Positions 15,911-24,159 are shown, numbered from the stretch's first letter. The stretch is DNA of 36,873 nucleotides from an uncultured Christensenella sp. (GCA_910579205.1 CAJTTD010000012.1:18682-55554), one strand, 5' to 3'. Notes: generated by a model not told the origin, from the letters alone. Numbers and translations are program-made.

Positions 15911-18339
15911 TATGTACCGTCTCCTTTATAATTACTGTGTCTTTTCATTGCTATAATTTCCAATACTATGCACGCTATAGAAAGCATACATAGGAAAGGC
16001 GCGTTGAGATTTACGTATCGGTATGCGCCTATGGCGAAAATCGTGGCGATAAGCGACAGCACGCTCATTACGAAGTTGATCCTTACGAGCGCGCGCGCAC
16101 CTCTGTTGTAAGGCTTTAAGTTTATTACATCGTTTGCCAAGCGGAATACGGCGGCTGCCGTCAAGCTCGCCGTTACGATCCCCTTATCTATAAAAGATAT
16201 GCACGCCGATATGAACAGCATATAAGCGAACACGGAAGTTACCGTCGACATCGCCGTCCGCATGGAGTTGGAAGTGCGCTTTTTGCTTTCCATGCGCTGC
16301 TGCCGCTCGAGCTTTTGATTTTTGGCATCTATATCCGACTCGCGCTTGTTTCGTCTGTTGCGTTCTATGTCGTTTACGAGCGCGTCGTAATCTATGCGCT
16401 GTTCGTCCGTGGCGAGCGACTGCGCGAGCATAAAGTACTCGTTTGTAGTGATGTCCGCCGTGGACGCTCGGAGCTGCGCGCCCGTCATGCCCAGCTGATC
16501 GAGCATTTTTCTGTAATACAAAAGCGACGAATAATAATTGTAAACATCGACGGGCAGTATGTTTTTGTTGTCGGCTAAATAGTCGAACAGCTTACCGTCG
16601 TTATCGCGGTTTTTGGCGCGTTCGCGCAAAAACAGCTCCGCGTTTTTGCTCACTACGTCGCGCTCTTTTATATACTCTTGCGCTTGCGCGGGCGACGCGT
16701 ATTTCATAGCCGTTTGGTATTCGCTCTCGCGCGTTATATCCTCTACGCAAACAAGATGCGTCTGTCCGTACTTTGCCCAAAGCTTGAGCCAAAAATATCG
16801 GCTCGCTATGTCGGGGAACTTTTTAAAGATCAAACTGTCTTCGGCGGCGAACCGCGGCGCGCAGTTTTTTACTATGGCTTTGAGCGCGTCGAAATCCTCC
16901 GAATGCAAGAGCTGTTCCGCTCTGTCGAGGATCTCGCACATTTCGCGCACGGCGCGGTTTTTGTATTTGACCGTTAATTTGTCTATGCGCGCCGCAAGCT
17001 CGCCGACGGCAAGCCTTTTTGCCGCTTTAAAATAGCGGTTTGCCGTAAAGTCGTCGTTAAGCTCCAAAAGCTGTTCGTCTGCGGTAACGCGGCAGTCGCT
17101 GAGCAGCATGAGCCACCAAGCCTCGGCGTTTTCGGGATCGTCGTCGAGTATTGCGTCGAGCAGCTCTTCCGCCGCGTCGAAGTTTTCCGACTGGAGTTCT
17201 ATCTCGGCGCGCTTAAGCCTCGACCGCAGTTTATTTGCGGGCGCGGACGTTATCGTGCCGCGCGATACTATTTTTTCCAAGCGGTCTATGCGCTCTTGCT
17301 CGCTCGCTCTACGCTCTTCCGCGAGCTGTCTTTCGCGCTCGCGCGCAGCCAAACGCTTTTCCTCGAGCATAGCCTTTTCGCGCTCGTCCTCGGCGAGAAT
17401 GCCTTTTATGTCTATGACGAGCTGTTCCAAATGCGCGTAAGGATCGTCCGACGCGTCCAGCCACTGCACTTTATCCAATGCTTTTTCAAACACCCCGTCG
17501 TACGGCGTATCGTCTATCTTATAGCTGTACAGCGCTTTGTCGTCGAGCACCGCCGCCTTGAGCTCCATTTCGCAGTCTTGAGAATATATCGACTTAAAGC
17601 TGGAGACGAGCAAAAACACTCTGCTGTTTTCCACGCCCTTGAGTATATCGCGCTCGTAATTTTGCGAGCCTGCGAGAATGTTTCTCGGCGCTATCCAACA
17701 GCGCAGCCCGCGTTCTTCCAGCCGCGTGCAAATAGCGTCCGCTATGTCTTGATCGGGACGGTCGGTGCGGTGGCAAATAAACACGTCTCTGTCCGCCGCT
17801 TTTGCGTATCGCAGTTTTTGGATATACAGCTTGACGCTGCGGTCGAGAGCCGCGTCGAAATTTCCCGACGAATCGGGATAGGCGCGCGATATAAACGACT
17901 TGACTGCGTCTATGTATTTAGGCTCTACCGTAGTTATGAGCGAATCTACCACTTCGCGCTTTTCTTCGGGCGTAACGCGTATAAACGCGGCGTTATTCAA
18001 AAAATCGAGATACGCGGTATCGTTGCCGTCGTACCGTTCCGCAAGCGCAACATAATACCGCGCGCAAAAATCGTCGGGCAATACCGACAGTATCTTTTGC
18101 GCGAACAGTTTGACGCCGCCGTAATTGCGCGCCTTAACGCTGTCTTGCTGAAGTTTTATCTGCTTTGCCAAATACTCGCGCCAAGCGCGAATATCCTGCG
18201 TATGATCGAGCGTTACTTTGGAAAACTCTATCGCGCGCGAAACGCAAAAAGTACTGCCGCACGATTCGCACTTGCAGAACTCTCCCGATTCGGGTATGAC
18301 AGCGGCGCTGCCGCAGTTGGTACATCTTACTTGTTCCAT
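15910..18339 (-). CDS. TIR-domain membrane protein with N-terminal zinc ribbon, coiled coil and TPR-like region
   Basis: An 809-aa multidomain protein. Order: zinc ribbon (Cys 6/9 and 24/27); helical region about 45-180; TIR domain about 184-300 (DVFICHRT, then RCWIAPRNILAGSQNY, then VFLLVSSFKSIYSQDCEMEL) with E259 in the CxxEL helix, the position of the catalytic Glu in NAD-cleaving TIR domains; charged coiled coil about 311-356; TPR-like helices about 365-650; basic stretch (QRMESKKR); and four predicted membrane segments between about 698 and 797. It is therefore membrane-anchored with cytoplasmic TIR. It is the first gene of the operon. No strong ribosome binding site precedes the ATG, and the predicted promoter leaves a very short leader. 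TIR domains may act as NADases or signalling scaffolds; activity here is unproven. Confidence 0.88.
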   Translation of the reverse strand: MEQVRCTNCGSAAVIPESGEFCKCESCGSTFCVSRAIEFSKVTLDHTQDIRAWREYLAKQIKLQQDSVKARNYGGVKLFAQKILSVLPDDFCARYYVALAERYDGNDTAYLDFLNNAAFIRVTPEEKREVVDSLITTVEPKYIDAVKSFISRAYPDSSGNFDAALDRSVKLYIQKLRYAKAADRDVFICHRTDRPDQDIADAICTRLEERGLRCWIAPRNILAGSQNYERDILKGVENSRVFLLVSSFKSIYSQDCEMELKAAVLDDKALYSYKIDDTPYDGVFEKALDKVQWLDASDDPYAHLEQLVIDIKGILAEDEREKAMLEEKRLAARERERQLAEERRASEQERIDRLEKIVSRGTITSAPANKLRSRLKRAEIELQSENFDAAEELLDAILDDDPENAEAWWLMLLSDCRVTADEQLLELNDDFTANRYFKAAKRLAVGELAARIDKLTVKYKNRAVREMCEILDRAEQLLHSEDFDALKAIVKNCAPRFAAEDSLIFKKFPDIASRYFWLKLWAKYGQTHLVCVEDITRESEYQTAMKYASPAQAQEYIKERDVVSKNAELFLRERAKNRDNDGKLFDYLADNKNILPVDVYNYYSSLLYYRKMLDQLGMTGAQLRASTADITTNEYFMLAQSLATDEQRIDYDALVNDIERNRRNKRESDIDAKNQKLERQQRMESKKRTSNSMRTAMSTVTSVFAYMLFISACISFIDKGIVTASLTAAAVFRLANDVINLKPYNRGARALVRINFVMSVLSLIATIFAIGAYRYVNLNAPFLCMLSIACIVLEIIAMKRHSNYKGDGT

Positions 18340-18357
18340 GAGTTATACCGCATATAT

Positions 18358-18386
18358 ATTATAACATCGTCGTTATTAGTAAACAA
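18358..18386 (-). promoter_or_regulatory. predicted promoter of the TIR/SPFH/ESCRT-like operon
   Basis: Minus strand TTGTTT (18386-18381), 17 nt, perfect TATAAT (18363-18358). Expected start near 18351, about 12 nt before the ATG at 18339, with no clear ribosome binding site. The TIR mRNA may be nearly leaderless. Confidence 0.55.
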
Positions 18387-18517
18387 TATTAAAATCATTA
18401 GAATTTGATTAAAATTTAAACGCGCGTATTTGCCGCGCCATGCGCGCGCTTGCGACAAAAAAACACGGTCGAACAGTGTATTTATACAAAATTCGATAGG
18501 CATAATTTTATATACTC

Positions 18518-19693
18518 ATGTGTATGGATAACGATACACTGTCAAAATATGCCGCAAACAACGGCAAAGACAACAATACTCATACCGAAAAAACCGACAT
18601 ACTATACTGCTCATCCGTTGAAGAAGCGATAGCCGCCGCACTACCGCAAGGCAGCACGGTAAAAGTTATTGGCTACGACTGCACGGACAAACTGTTGCGG
18701 CTGGGCTACCGCCTTACCGAACGCGACGAGGATGCGGACGCAGTTATAGCGCGCGGCGGCGAGCGCGAATTTTCGTGCGCGCGCAAGCTCGGCTGTCCCA
18801 AAACGATTCTCGTTCCCACGCACGCGTTTGCCGCCGTAGGGTCGGACATGTTCCGCGCGGAAGACGGCAAATTCGCCGTGATGAAAACGGGCTGTCGCGT
18901 TTTTGCCGCGGTGTTCGACCCGAGCGAAGCACACTCCAATCTCGCGTCGATTTACGGCGAACTCGTAGCTCTCGACCTTTGCGCTTACGACTTGACCTTT
19001 GGCATGTACATGCGCGGCGAAGCCATAAATACCGCGCCCGCGGCGGAAATAGGCGCGATGATAGACAGCATGACCGATAAGCTTAAAGCTGCCGAAAAAA
19101 ACAGAACACGCGCGGCGGAAATACTGACGGAAGCGGGCATGCAAGCGGCAAAGACGGTGGAAAAATATCCGACGCTTTTGCACTGTTCTGGCGCGGCTCA
19201 AATGGCGGAAGCGCTGCGCATGCTTTGCTCTGCGGAAGAGCGTCCGCTCGGCATGCGCGGCGAAACGGAAATGCTTCTTTCCGCGTTCGTAGCCGATTAT
19301 TACATAAAGAGCCTTGGCGACGGGCGCGCGGAGTTTCCGCCCGACAACAACAAGCGCATCGACAGCTTGTGCGAGTATTTCCGCGCCGACGTAAGGCGCG
19401 CTTGCGTGCATGTATCGCCCATCTACCCGCCCATAAAAATGCGGTTGTGCGAATACAGACGTTCCGAATTCAAATGCGAACAGCAGCGTTTGCTCGCCGC
19501 GGTCAAGCGCAGACAGACCGCCGCATGGCCTATATTCAAACGGCTGTATCCCGACGACGGATACGGTCTCAAGTCGCTCGTGGACCGCGCCGATCTCGGC
19601 ATTTGTTTGGCGCTTGCGCCCGACGTGTTTGCAGCGGACACAATGCTGTCATTTTTAAAGCAAACTGGTCGGCTGGACAGATATATAGTTTGA
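18518..19693 (+). CDS. degenerate iron-containing alcohol dehydrogenase/dehydroquinate synthase-like protein
   Basis: A 391-aa protein whose first half follows the layout of the Fe-ADH/glycerol-1-phosphate dehydrogenase superfamily: an N-terminal alpha/beta NAD-type domain, DADAVIARGGEREFSCARKL where the family has the GGGS-type NAD loop, then TILVPTHAF (family: iPT.a), and a helical second half. The Asp/His metal ligands of active enzymes are not obvious: ALDLCAYDL lacks a nearby conserved His, and the loop reads RGGE rather than GGGS. It may be a pseudoenzyme or a divergent sugar-phosphate enzyme. Starts at 18518 and 18524 are both in frame, neither with a clear ribosome binding site. It is monocistronic, ended by the terminator at 19723, and divergent from the TIR operon. 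Assignment is tentative. Confidence 0.5.
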   Translation: MCMDNDTLSKYAANNGKDNNTHTEKTDILYCSSVEEAIAAALPQGSTVKVIGYDCTDKLLRLGYRLTERDEDADAVIARGGEREFSCARKLGCPKTILVPTHAFAAVGSDMFRAEDGKFAVMKTGCRVFAAVFDPSEAHSNLASIYGELVALDLCAYDLTFGMYMRGEAINTAPAAEIGAMIDSMTDKLKAAEKNRTRAAEILTEAGMQAAKTVEKYPTLLHCSGAAQMAEALRMLCSAEERPLGMRGETEMLLSAFVADYYIKSLGDGRAEFPPDNNKRIDSLCEYFRADVRRACVHVSPIYPPIKMRLCEYRRSEFKCEQQRLLAAVKRRQTAAWPIFKRLYPDDGYGLKSLVDRADLGICLALAPDVFAADTMLSFLKQTGRLDRYIV

Positions 19694-19722
19694 CACTAAA
19701 TACCGCGTTCAACATTAAAACG

Positions 19723-19749
19723 AAAAAACCGCTTTCGCGGTTTTTTATT
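19723..19749. terminator. bidirectional intrinsic terminator
   Basis: AAAAAACCGC (19723-19732) pairs with GCGGTTTTTT (19737-19746) across TTTC. With A-tract and T-tract on the two sides it can end both the rightward Fe-ADH-like gene and the leftward purF operon. Confidence 0.85.
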
Positions 19750-19773
19750 TGACGTTTTTATCTAAATTAATGG

Positions 19774-20520
19774 CTATTGAATTTTTCCGTCGCGTATCTC
19801 TATGCCGGGCAGCTTGGGTATATCCGATCCGCAAGCTTTGACCGCTTTTTTGAGCGCGGCAGGCACGGCGAATTTTTCTTTTTTGTCGTTGACGTCAAAG
19901 TATTTAATGCGCGCGCCGTCTACCTTGCCCACAAACGCCACGCCGTTTTTAAAAACTATCTTGCACTTGAGTTTTTTCCCGTCGTGTTCGATAGTGCCCT
20001 TGTAAACTTCCTTATCGGCTTTTCCTATGCGCACTTCGGCGTCCATGTCCGCAAAAAAGTCGTAGCGGTACTGCGGATATCTCACTCCGTCGCGTTCGCC
20101 GTAACCATCCTGTCTGCATTCTACGGTCTTTTCCCCGTCCGAATATATAAACTCCGTCTTCGAGATTATTTGGAAACAGTAACGCTTGCCCTTATCGACG
20201 CAAATATACTGCATAAAACTCATAGGCTTTATTTTTCGCCCGACGTAATTTGCCGCAGCCACGCCCACGACTATAAACACGGCTATCGTTATCATTGCCG
20301 TTCCCGCCGCGCCGTGTACGAACATGGACGTTACGAGAAGCGCCACCGCGCACATGCCCGCAAAAAAATTCAAAAACAACTGCCAATACTTGACCGTATA
20401 AACGTCGTTGCAAACGCTCGTTATATACCGCGCCCGCTCGACAAGAGTTTGACGGAACTTTTCGCGCGCGCCGCCCTCCGCCTTGCGATCGTCTTTGGCG
20501 TCCGCTTGACCTTCTGTCAT
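19774..20520 (-). CDS. predicted membrane protein of unknown function, coupled to purF
   Basis: A 248-residue protein. After a charged N-terminus (about 45 residues, MTEGQADAKDDRK...) there are two adjacent transmembrane segments (LFLNFFAGMCAVALLVTSMFV and AMITIAVFIVVGVAAANYV) and then a soluble beta-rich C-terminal domain of about 140 residues (YICVDKGKRYCFQIISKTEFIYSDG...). I do not recognise a family. A frame open to 20715 lies inside purF; the ATG at 20520 overlaps the purF stop by one base (TAATG) and is the sensible start. No clear link to purine synthesis. The coupling suggests coexpression rather than a shared pathway. Confidence 0.7.
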   Translation of the reverse strand: MTEGQADAKDDRKAEGGAREKFRQTLVERARYITSVCNDVYTVKYWQLFLNFFAGMCAVALLVTSMFVHGAAGTAMITIAVFIVVGVAAANYVGRKIKPMSFMQYICVDKGKRYCFQIISKTEFIYSDGEKTVECRQDGYGERDGVRYPQYRYDFFADMDAEVRIGKADKEVYKGTIEHDGKKLKCKIVFKNGVAFVGKVDGARIKYFDVNDKKEKFAVPAALKKAVKACGSDIPKLPGIEIRDGKIQ

Positions 20521-21881
20521 TACTTGTTCTCCGCGTCGGGATAATTGCCCGTAAAGCACGCGTCGCAATATCTGTCGCACAGTCCTACGCGGCAAAACGC
20601 GTCTATGGGAAGATATCCGAGCGAATCGGCGCCTATGGACTTGCAGATCTCGTCGAGCGTCATGCGCACTGCAGCCAAATGCCGACGGTCGGGTATATCC
20701 GAACCGTACGGACAAGAATACACAAATGGCGGCGACGCTATGCGCATATGCACCGCTTTCGCTCCCGCGTCTTTTACCAAACGGATAAGGTTGGCGCTCG
20801 TAGTGCCGCGCACTATGGAGTCGTCTACGAGCACGACGCTCTTACCGTCTATAGCGCCGCGCAGTGCGTTAAGCTTTATGGATACCGCTTCCCGTCTTAT
20901 TTCGTCCGTGCCTTTTATGAACGTTCTTCCGACGTATGAATTTTTCATCAGTCCGTCCACGTAACGTATGCCGCTCGCGTACGAATACCCGAGCGCGAAA
21001 TGCAAGCCCGAACTCGGCACGCCTATAACTATGTCGGCGTCGGCGGGTGCGGCTTTGTACAGCTCCTTGCCTATGTCTATCCTCGCCTCGTACACGCTTT
21101 TGCCGTCTATGTAAGAATCGGGACGGGCAAAGTACACGTATTCGAATATGCACTGCGCGGGCTTCACCTTGCCCACGCCGTCGGTATAGTGAGTAACGCC
21201 GTTTTCGTCTATCTTTATCAGTTCGCCCGGCTTTACGTCGCACAACGTCTGCGCGCGTATCACGTCGAACGCCGCAGTCTCCGAAGCGAAGAAATACGCG
21301 TTGCCGCGCTTGCCTATGGAGAGCGGTTTAAACCCGTACGGATCGCGCACGGCTATGAGCTTTTTGGGACTCATGACCACCATCGAAAACGCGCCCTTAA
21401 GTTTTTTTACTGTTACGAGCACCGCGTCCTCCGCGCTGTGCGTCTGCGTCCGCGCCACGGCTATCATGTTCATGACCATCTCGGCATGGCTCGATGATTG
21501 GAATATCGCGCCGCGGCTCTCCAGCTCGGAGCGAAGCTCGACGTAATTGGTTATGGTGCCGTTCATGGCGATAGTCATAGAGCCTTTGCAGTAGCGCGAC
21601 ACTATAGGCTGTACGCCGTCGTTCTCTTCTCCCGTATATCCGTACAGAACATGCCCCACGCCGATATTGCCTTTAAGAGTGGGCAAATTATCCTTGGTGA
21701 ATACTTCGTTCACAAGCCCCTTGCCCTTGACGGTGTGCAATTTGACGTAGCTGTTGGTAACTATGCCGCAGCTTTCTTGACCGCGGTGCTGCAGTGTGTA
21801 AAGCCCGTGGTAAAGATCGACGGCAACGTCGCCGCCGTCAAAGTCGTATGCGCCCATTACCCCGCATTCTTCATGTATCAC
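20520..21881 (-). CDS. purF: amidophosphoribosyltransferase
   Basis: Catalyses the first step of purine synthesis: PRPP plus glutamine to 5-phosphoribosylamine. It is 453 aa. The N-terminus MIHEECGVMGAYDFDG places the glutamine-hydrolysing Cys at position 6, after a five-residue propeptide, in a class II glutaminase domain (to about 230). The C-terminal phosphoribosyltransferase domain contains VVLVDDSIVRGTTSANL, the PRPP loop. Four cysteines, in QCIFEYVYFARPDS, YSCPYG and the C-terminal CDAC pair, match the [4Fe-4S] ligands of the Bacillus-type enzyme, whose cluster makes it oxygen-labile. It stands apart from other pur genes. It is expressed from a promoter at 22137-22165 with a long structured leader. 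Confidence 0.96.
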   Translation of the reverse strand: MIHEECGVMGAYDFDGGDVAVDLYHGLYTLQHRGQESCGIVTNSYVKLHTVKGKGLVNEVFTKDNLPTLKGNIGVGHVLYGYTGEENDGVQPIVSRYCKGSMTIAMNGTITNYVELRSELESRGAIFQSSSHAEMVMNMIAVARTQTHSAEDAVLVTVKKLKGAFSMVVMSPKKLIAVRDPYGFKPLSIGKRGNAYFFASETAAFDVIRAQTLCDVKPGELIKIDENGVTHYTDGVGKVKPAQCIFEYVYFARPDSYIDGKSVYEARIDIGKELYKAAPADADIVIGVPSSGLHFALGYSYASGIRYVDGLMKNSYVGRTFIKGTDEIRREAVSIKLNALRGAIDGKSVVLVDDSIVRGTTSANLIRLVKDAGAKAVHMRIASPPFVYSCPYGSDIPDRRHLAAVRMTLDEICKSIGADSLGYLPIDAFCRVGLCDRYCDACFTGNYPDAENK

Positions 21882-22136
21882 GATATGTCTCCTTTGTCAT
21901 TGTCCGAGTAGCACACAACGCTGTTCGAGCGCGCTATCGGTTTATACAGTACGGTGTTTGCGCCGTTCGATATAACAGCATAGTTTTTTAGAACGCGCAA
22001 TCTGCGTATTTCACGCTTGTATTATAACGTTGAACTGCGTCAAGCGGCTAATGCCGCCCGTGTTTCCTACCGTAAACACGCAGTCGTGTTGAAATACGTC
22101 GCGGATTTGCACTTGCAAGCAAGCAAACCCACTTGT
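21882..22136 (-). promoter_or_regulatory. predicted long 5' leader of purF mRNA
   Basis: About 250 nt separate the predicted start (near 22130) and the purF ATG. The upstream half is the structured repeat copy described at 22044-22142. The downstream half (21882-22020) shows no clear guanine/adenine riboswitch core or PurBox pair that I can recognise. Regulatory function of the leader is inferred only from its length and structure. Confidence 0.35.
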
Positions 22137-22142
22137 ATTATA
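22044..22142 (-). repeat. promoter-leader repeat copy upstream of purF
   Basis: Minus-strand order: TATAAT box (22142-22137), then hairpin GGGTTTGC (22130-22123)/GCAAATCC (22110-22103), one mismatch, then conserved block GCGACGTATTTCAACAC, then hairpin CGTGTTT (22080-22074)/AAACACG (22065-22059), then GCGGC (22057-22053)/GCCGC (22048-22044). A further GTTATAATACAAG box is at 22027-22015. The same order occurs twice near 33.7-34.0 kb with different stem bases that still pair. Confidence 0.65.
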
Positions 22143-22165
22143 TCACTTTCGCTCGCGCAATGCAA
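22137..22165 (-). promoter_or_regulatory. predicted sigma-A promoter of purF
   Basis: Minus strand TTGCAT (22165-22160), 17 nt, perfect TATAAT (22142-22137). The expected start is near 22130, the first base of a hairpin. The TTG triplet begins 29 nt past the helicase stop codon. Confidence 0.6.
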
Positions 22166-22193
22166 ATATTTAAGGCGAGCGGAGTTAAAAACA

Positions 22194-24023
22194 TCAACGC
22201 GCATCGTCGCAAATGTAAAGCGTGTCGAGCGCGCGCGTATACGCCACATACTTTTCTCTGTCGCTCAAATTGCCGCATGCGTAAACGCGTTCGTATTCCA
22301 TGCCCTTGCTTTGCACCACCGTATACAGCATTTCGGCGGGAACAAAGCTTTTTAGATACTCGCCCGTCTCTGTATCGTCGGGCGAATATATCACAGCGAC
22401 GCGGTCGTCGCCTACGCGCGGGAAAGCGCGTTCGAGCTCGCCGCGCCCTATCTTTTTTACCGTGCCGCCGTCCAGCCCGAGCGACGTAACGTTCATGCCG
22501 AGCGTATCGTTCACATACGCTGTTATCTCTTGCGCGTTACGGTAATTTTCGTTGAGCGCATACCGCTCGATATCCCAAAGAGAAGCGAGCTTTGAAAAGT
22601 CGCCTATGCCTATCGTTTTTTTGACTTGTTGATTTTCGTCGCCGTATATGTTGACGGTCGCTTTTGTGCATTGCGCCAAGAGCTTGTACTCGTTAAAAAA
22701 GTAGTCTTGCCCTTCGTCTATGAAAAGCGCGCCGTCAAACGACGGCTTGCCCAAAACGTAGCAGTACGCCGTGAGCAACAGATACAGCTTGCACTTGGTA
22801 AGCGCGCTGCCGAGATCGGGAATGAATTTAAACTTTTTCAAGTCCACCGACACTACGGGCGCGCGCGGTTTTGCGGATACGACAAACGCCTGACCCATTA
22901 CCGATACTTCGTTTTCGTATGCGGCAAGCTCCGTACGGTACACGGAAAGTCGCTCCGCATAGCTTTGTTTTACGGGCGCGAGCGCCGTAACGAGTTTGCG
23001 CTTGACGTCGTCGCCGTAACAAATGCGCAGCGTCGCGTCGGGCAAGCGCTCGTCGCCCGTCGTTTGAGCGGACAGCGTTTTTCTCGCGCCGCTCTGTATC
23101 CCGCGCATAGACAGTATAAGCTCCTTGTAAAGGTCGGCGAGCGTCATGCGCCGCGCGGCGTTGATCATGAGATCGTCCACGACGGGCTGGATATGTTCTA
23201 TATACCGCTCGCTCGGCGATATGACCACTGCTTTTTCCAGATCGAGTTTTTTGTTGAAGTTCAAGTATTCCAACCGCTGCAAAAGTATCATCGTCTTGCC
23301 GCAACCGGCGCAGCCGTCCACTATGCAATTTTCGTCGGCGGGGCGCGTGATTATTTCGTTTTGGTTGGCTTGTATTGTGGGTATAATATCGGTCAGTCGC
23401 TTGTCGCCGCGCTTGACCTTGAGCATGTGCGCCAAAAACTTATCGTACACCACGCCGCCGCTCTCCGCGGAATAGTCTTGGAACACCGCCAAAAGCTTGC
23501 CGTCGCGAATATCGAACTTGCGTCTGAATATGACTTTGTACACATACCCGCCGTATTCGATGACGCCGTTTTCAAAGCGGTCGTATACGCGGTTGCCGAG
23601 CGGCGAGTTGTGCGAATACACTATTATCTTGTCTTTGTAGAATATAACGTTTGCGCCGACGTATATGTCTATTACGTCCCCCGCCTCCACATAGTCGTCG
23701 GCAAGCGACCGCGCTCGCGTCATGGACGGCGCGTCCTCCCGCTCGCTTTTAGACTGCGCTTTAAGCAGCATGCGCGAAAAATAGGGCGTAGACAACGCGT
23801 TTTTAAGTATCTTCGCTTCGTACATGCGTTCGTCGTGGCGGAACTTATCTGTGCGGTATTCCTCCACATCGTTCTCGTCGTAAATATCGACTACTCTGTA
23901 AGCGAACCCGTCGTTTTCGAGCAGCTCTATCTGCTCGCGCATACAGCCGAGAACATTTTGCAAATGCTCCGTCTCTTCCGCTATCTCGGGCGCGTTAAAA
24001 TTGTCGCTTTCGGAAAAATCCAT
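22194..24023 (-). CDS. UvrD-like superfamily 1 helicase, compact HelD-like
   Basis: A 609-aa SF1 helicase-like protein. An N-terminal helical region (residues 10-100) resembles the long coiled arm of HelD, the RNA polymerase-recycling factor. Visible motifs are the glutamine motif IQANQNEII (217-225), Walker A GCAGCGKT (237-244), Walker B/II FIDEGQD (434-440), motif III YGDENQQ (460-466), motif IV region ALNENYRNAQEI, and motif VI VAYTRALDTLYI at the C-terminus. It is shorter than Bacillus HelD (about 770 aa) with a small 2A region, so it may be a divergent HelD paralogue or another UvrD-like NTPase. The promoter leaves almost no leader. It ends 29 nt before the purF -35 box, with no terminator seen. 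Confidence 0.85.
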   Translation of the reverse strand: MDFSESDNFNAPEIAEETEHLQNVLGCMREQIELLENDGFAYRVVDIYDENDVEEYRTDKFRHDERMYEAKILKNALSTPYFSRMLLKAQSKSEREDAPSMTRARSLADDYVEAGDVIDIYVGANVIFYKDKIIVYSHNSPLGNRVYDRFENGVIEYGGYVYKVIFRRKFDIRDGKLLAVFQDYSAESGGVVYDKFLAHMLKVKRGDKRLTDIIPTIQANQNEIITRPADENCIVDGCAGCGKTMILLQRLEYLNFNKKLDLEKAVVISPSERYIEHIQPVVDDLMINAARRMTLADLYKELILSMRGIQSGARKTLSAQTTGDERLPDATLRICYGDDVKRKLVTALAPVKQSYAERLSVYRTELAAYENEVSVMGQAFVVSAKPRAPVVSVDLKKFKFIPDLGSALTKCKLYLLLTAYCYVLGKPSFDGALFIDEGQDYFFNEYKLLAQCTKATVNIYGDENQQVKKTIGIGDFSKLASLWDIERYALNENYRNAQEITAYVNDTLGMNVTSLGLDGGTVKKIGRGELERAFPRVGDDRVAVIYSPDDTETGEYLKSFVPAEMLYTVVQSKGMEYERVYACGNLSDREKYVAYTRALDTLYICDDAR

Positions 24024-24030
24024 AATTTTT

Positions 24031-24059
24031 ATTATAATTCTCTATCCCTCGCCCGTCAA
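24031..24059 (-). promoter_or_regulatory. predicted leaderless promoter of the helicase gene
   Basis: Minus strand TTGACG (24059-24054), 17 nt, perfect TATAAT (24036-24031). The ATG begins 7 nt after the -10 box, exactly where transcription should start, and no ribosome binding site exists. This predicts a leaderless mRNA. Confidence 0.65.
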
Positions 24060-24130
24060 GCGATTTTTCCACGTTTACTCAAACGCACCCGCGCATATTG
24101 TCTTTAATTGCCGTCGCAGCATTAATTCGC

Positions 24131-24159
24131 TTGCGAAACATTTATATACTTGATATAAT
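24131..24159 (+). promoter_or_regulatory. predicted sigma-A promoter of the acetyltransferase gene
   Basis: TTGCGA (24131-24136), 17 nt, perfect TATAAT (24154-24159), with a leader of about 30 nt carrying AAAGGAG (24184-24190). Confidence 0.65.

Noticed and set aside
22626..24107. 493-codon plus-strand frame opposite the helicase gene
   Set aside because: Antisense to clear helicase motifs, no recognisable domain.
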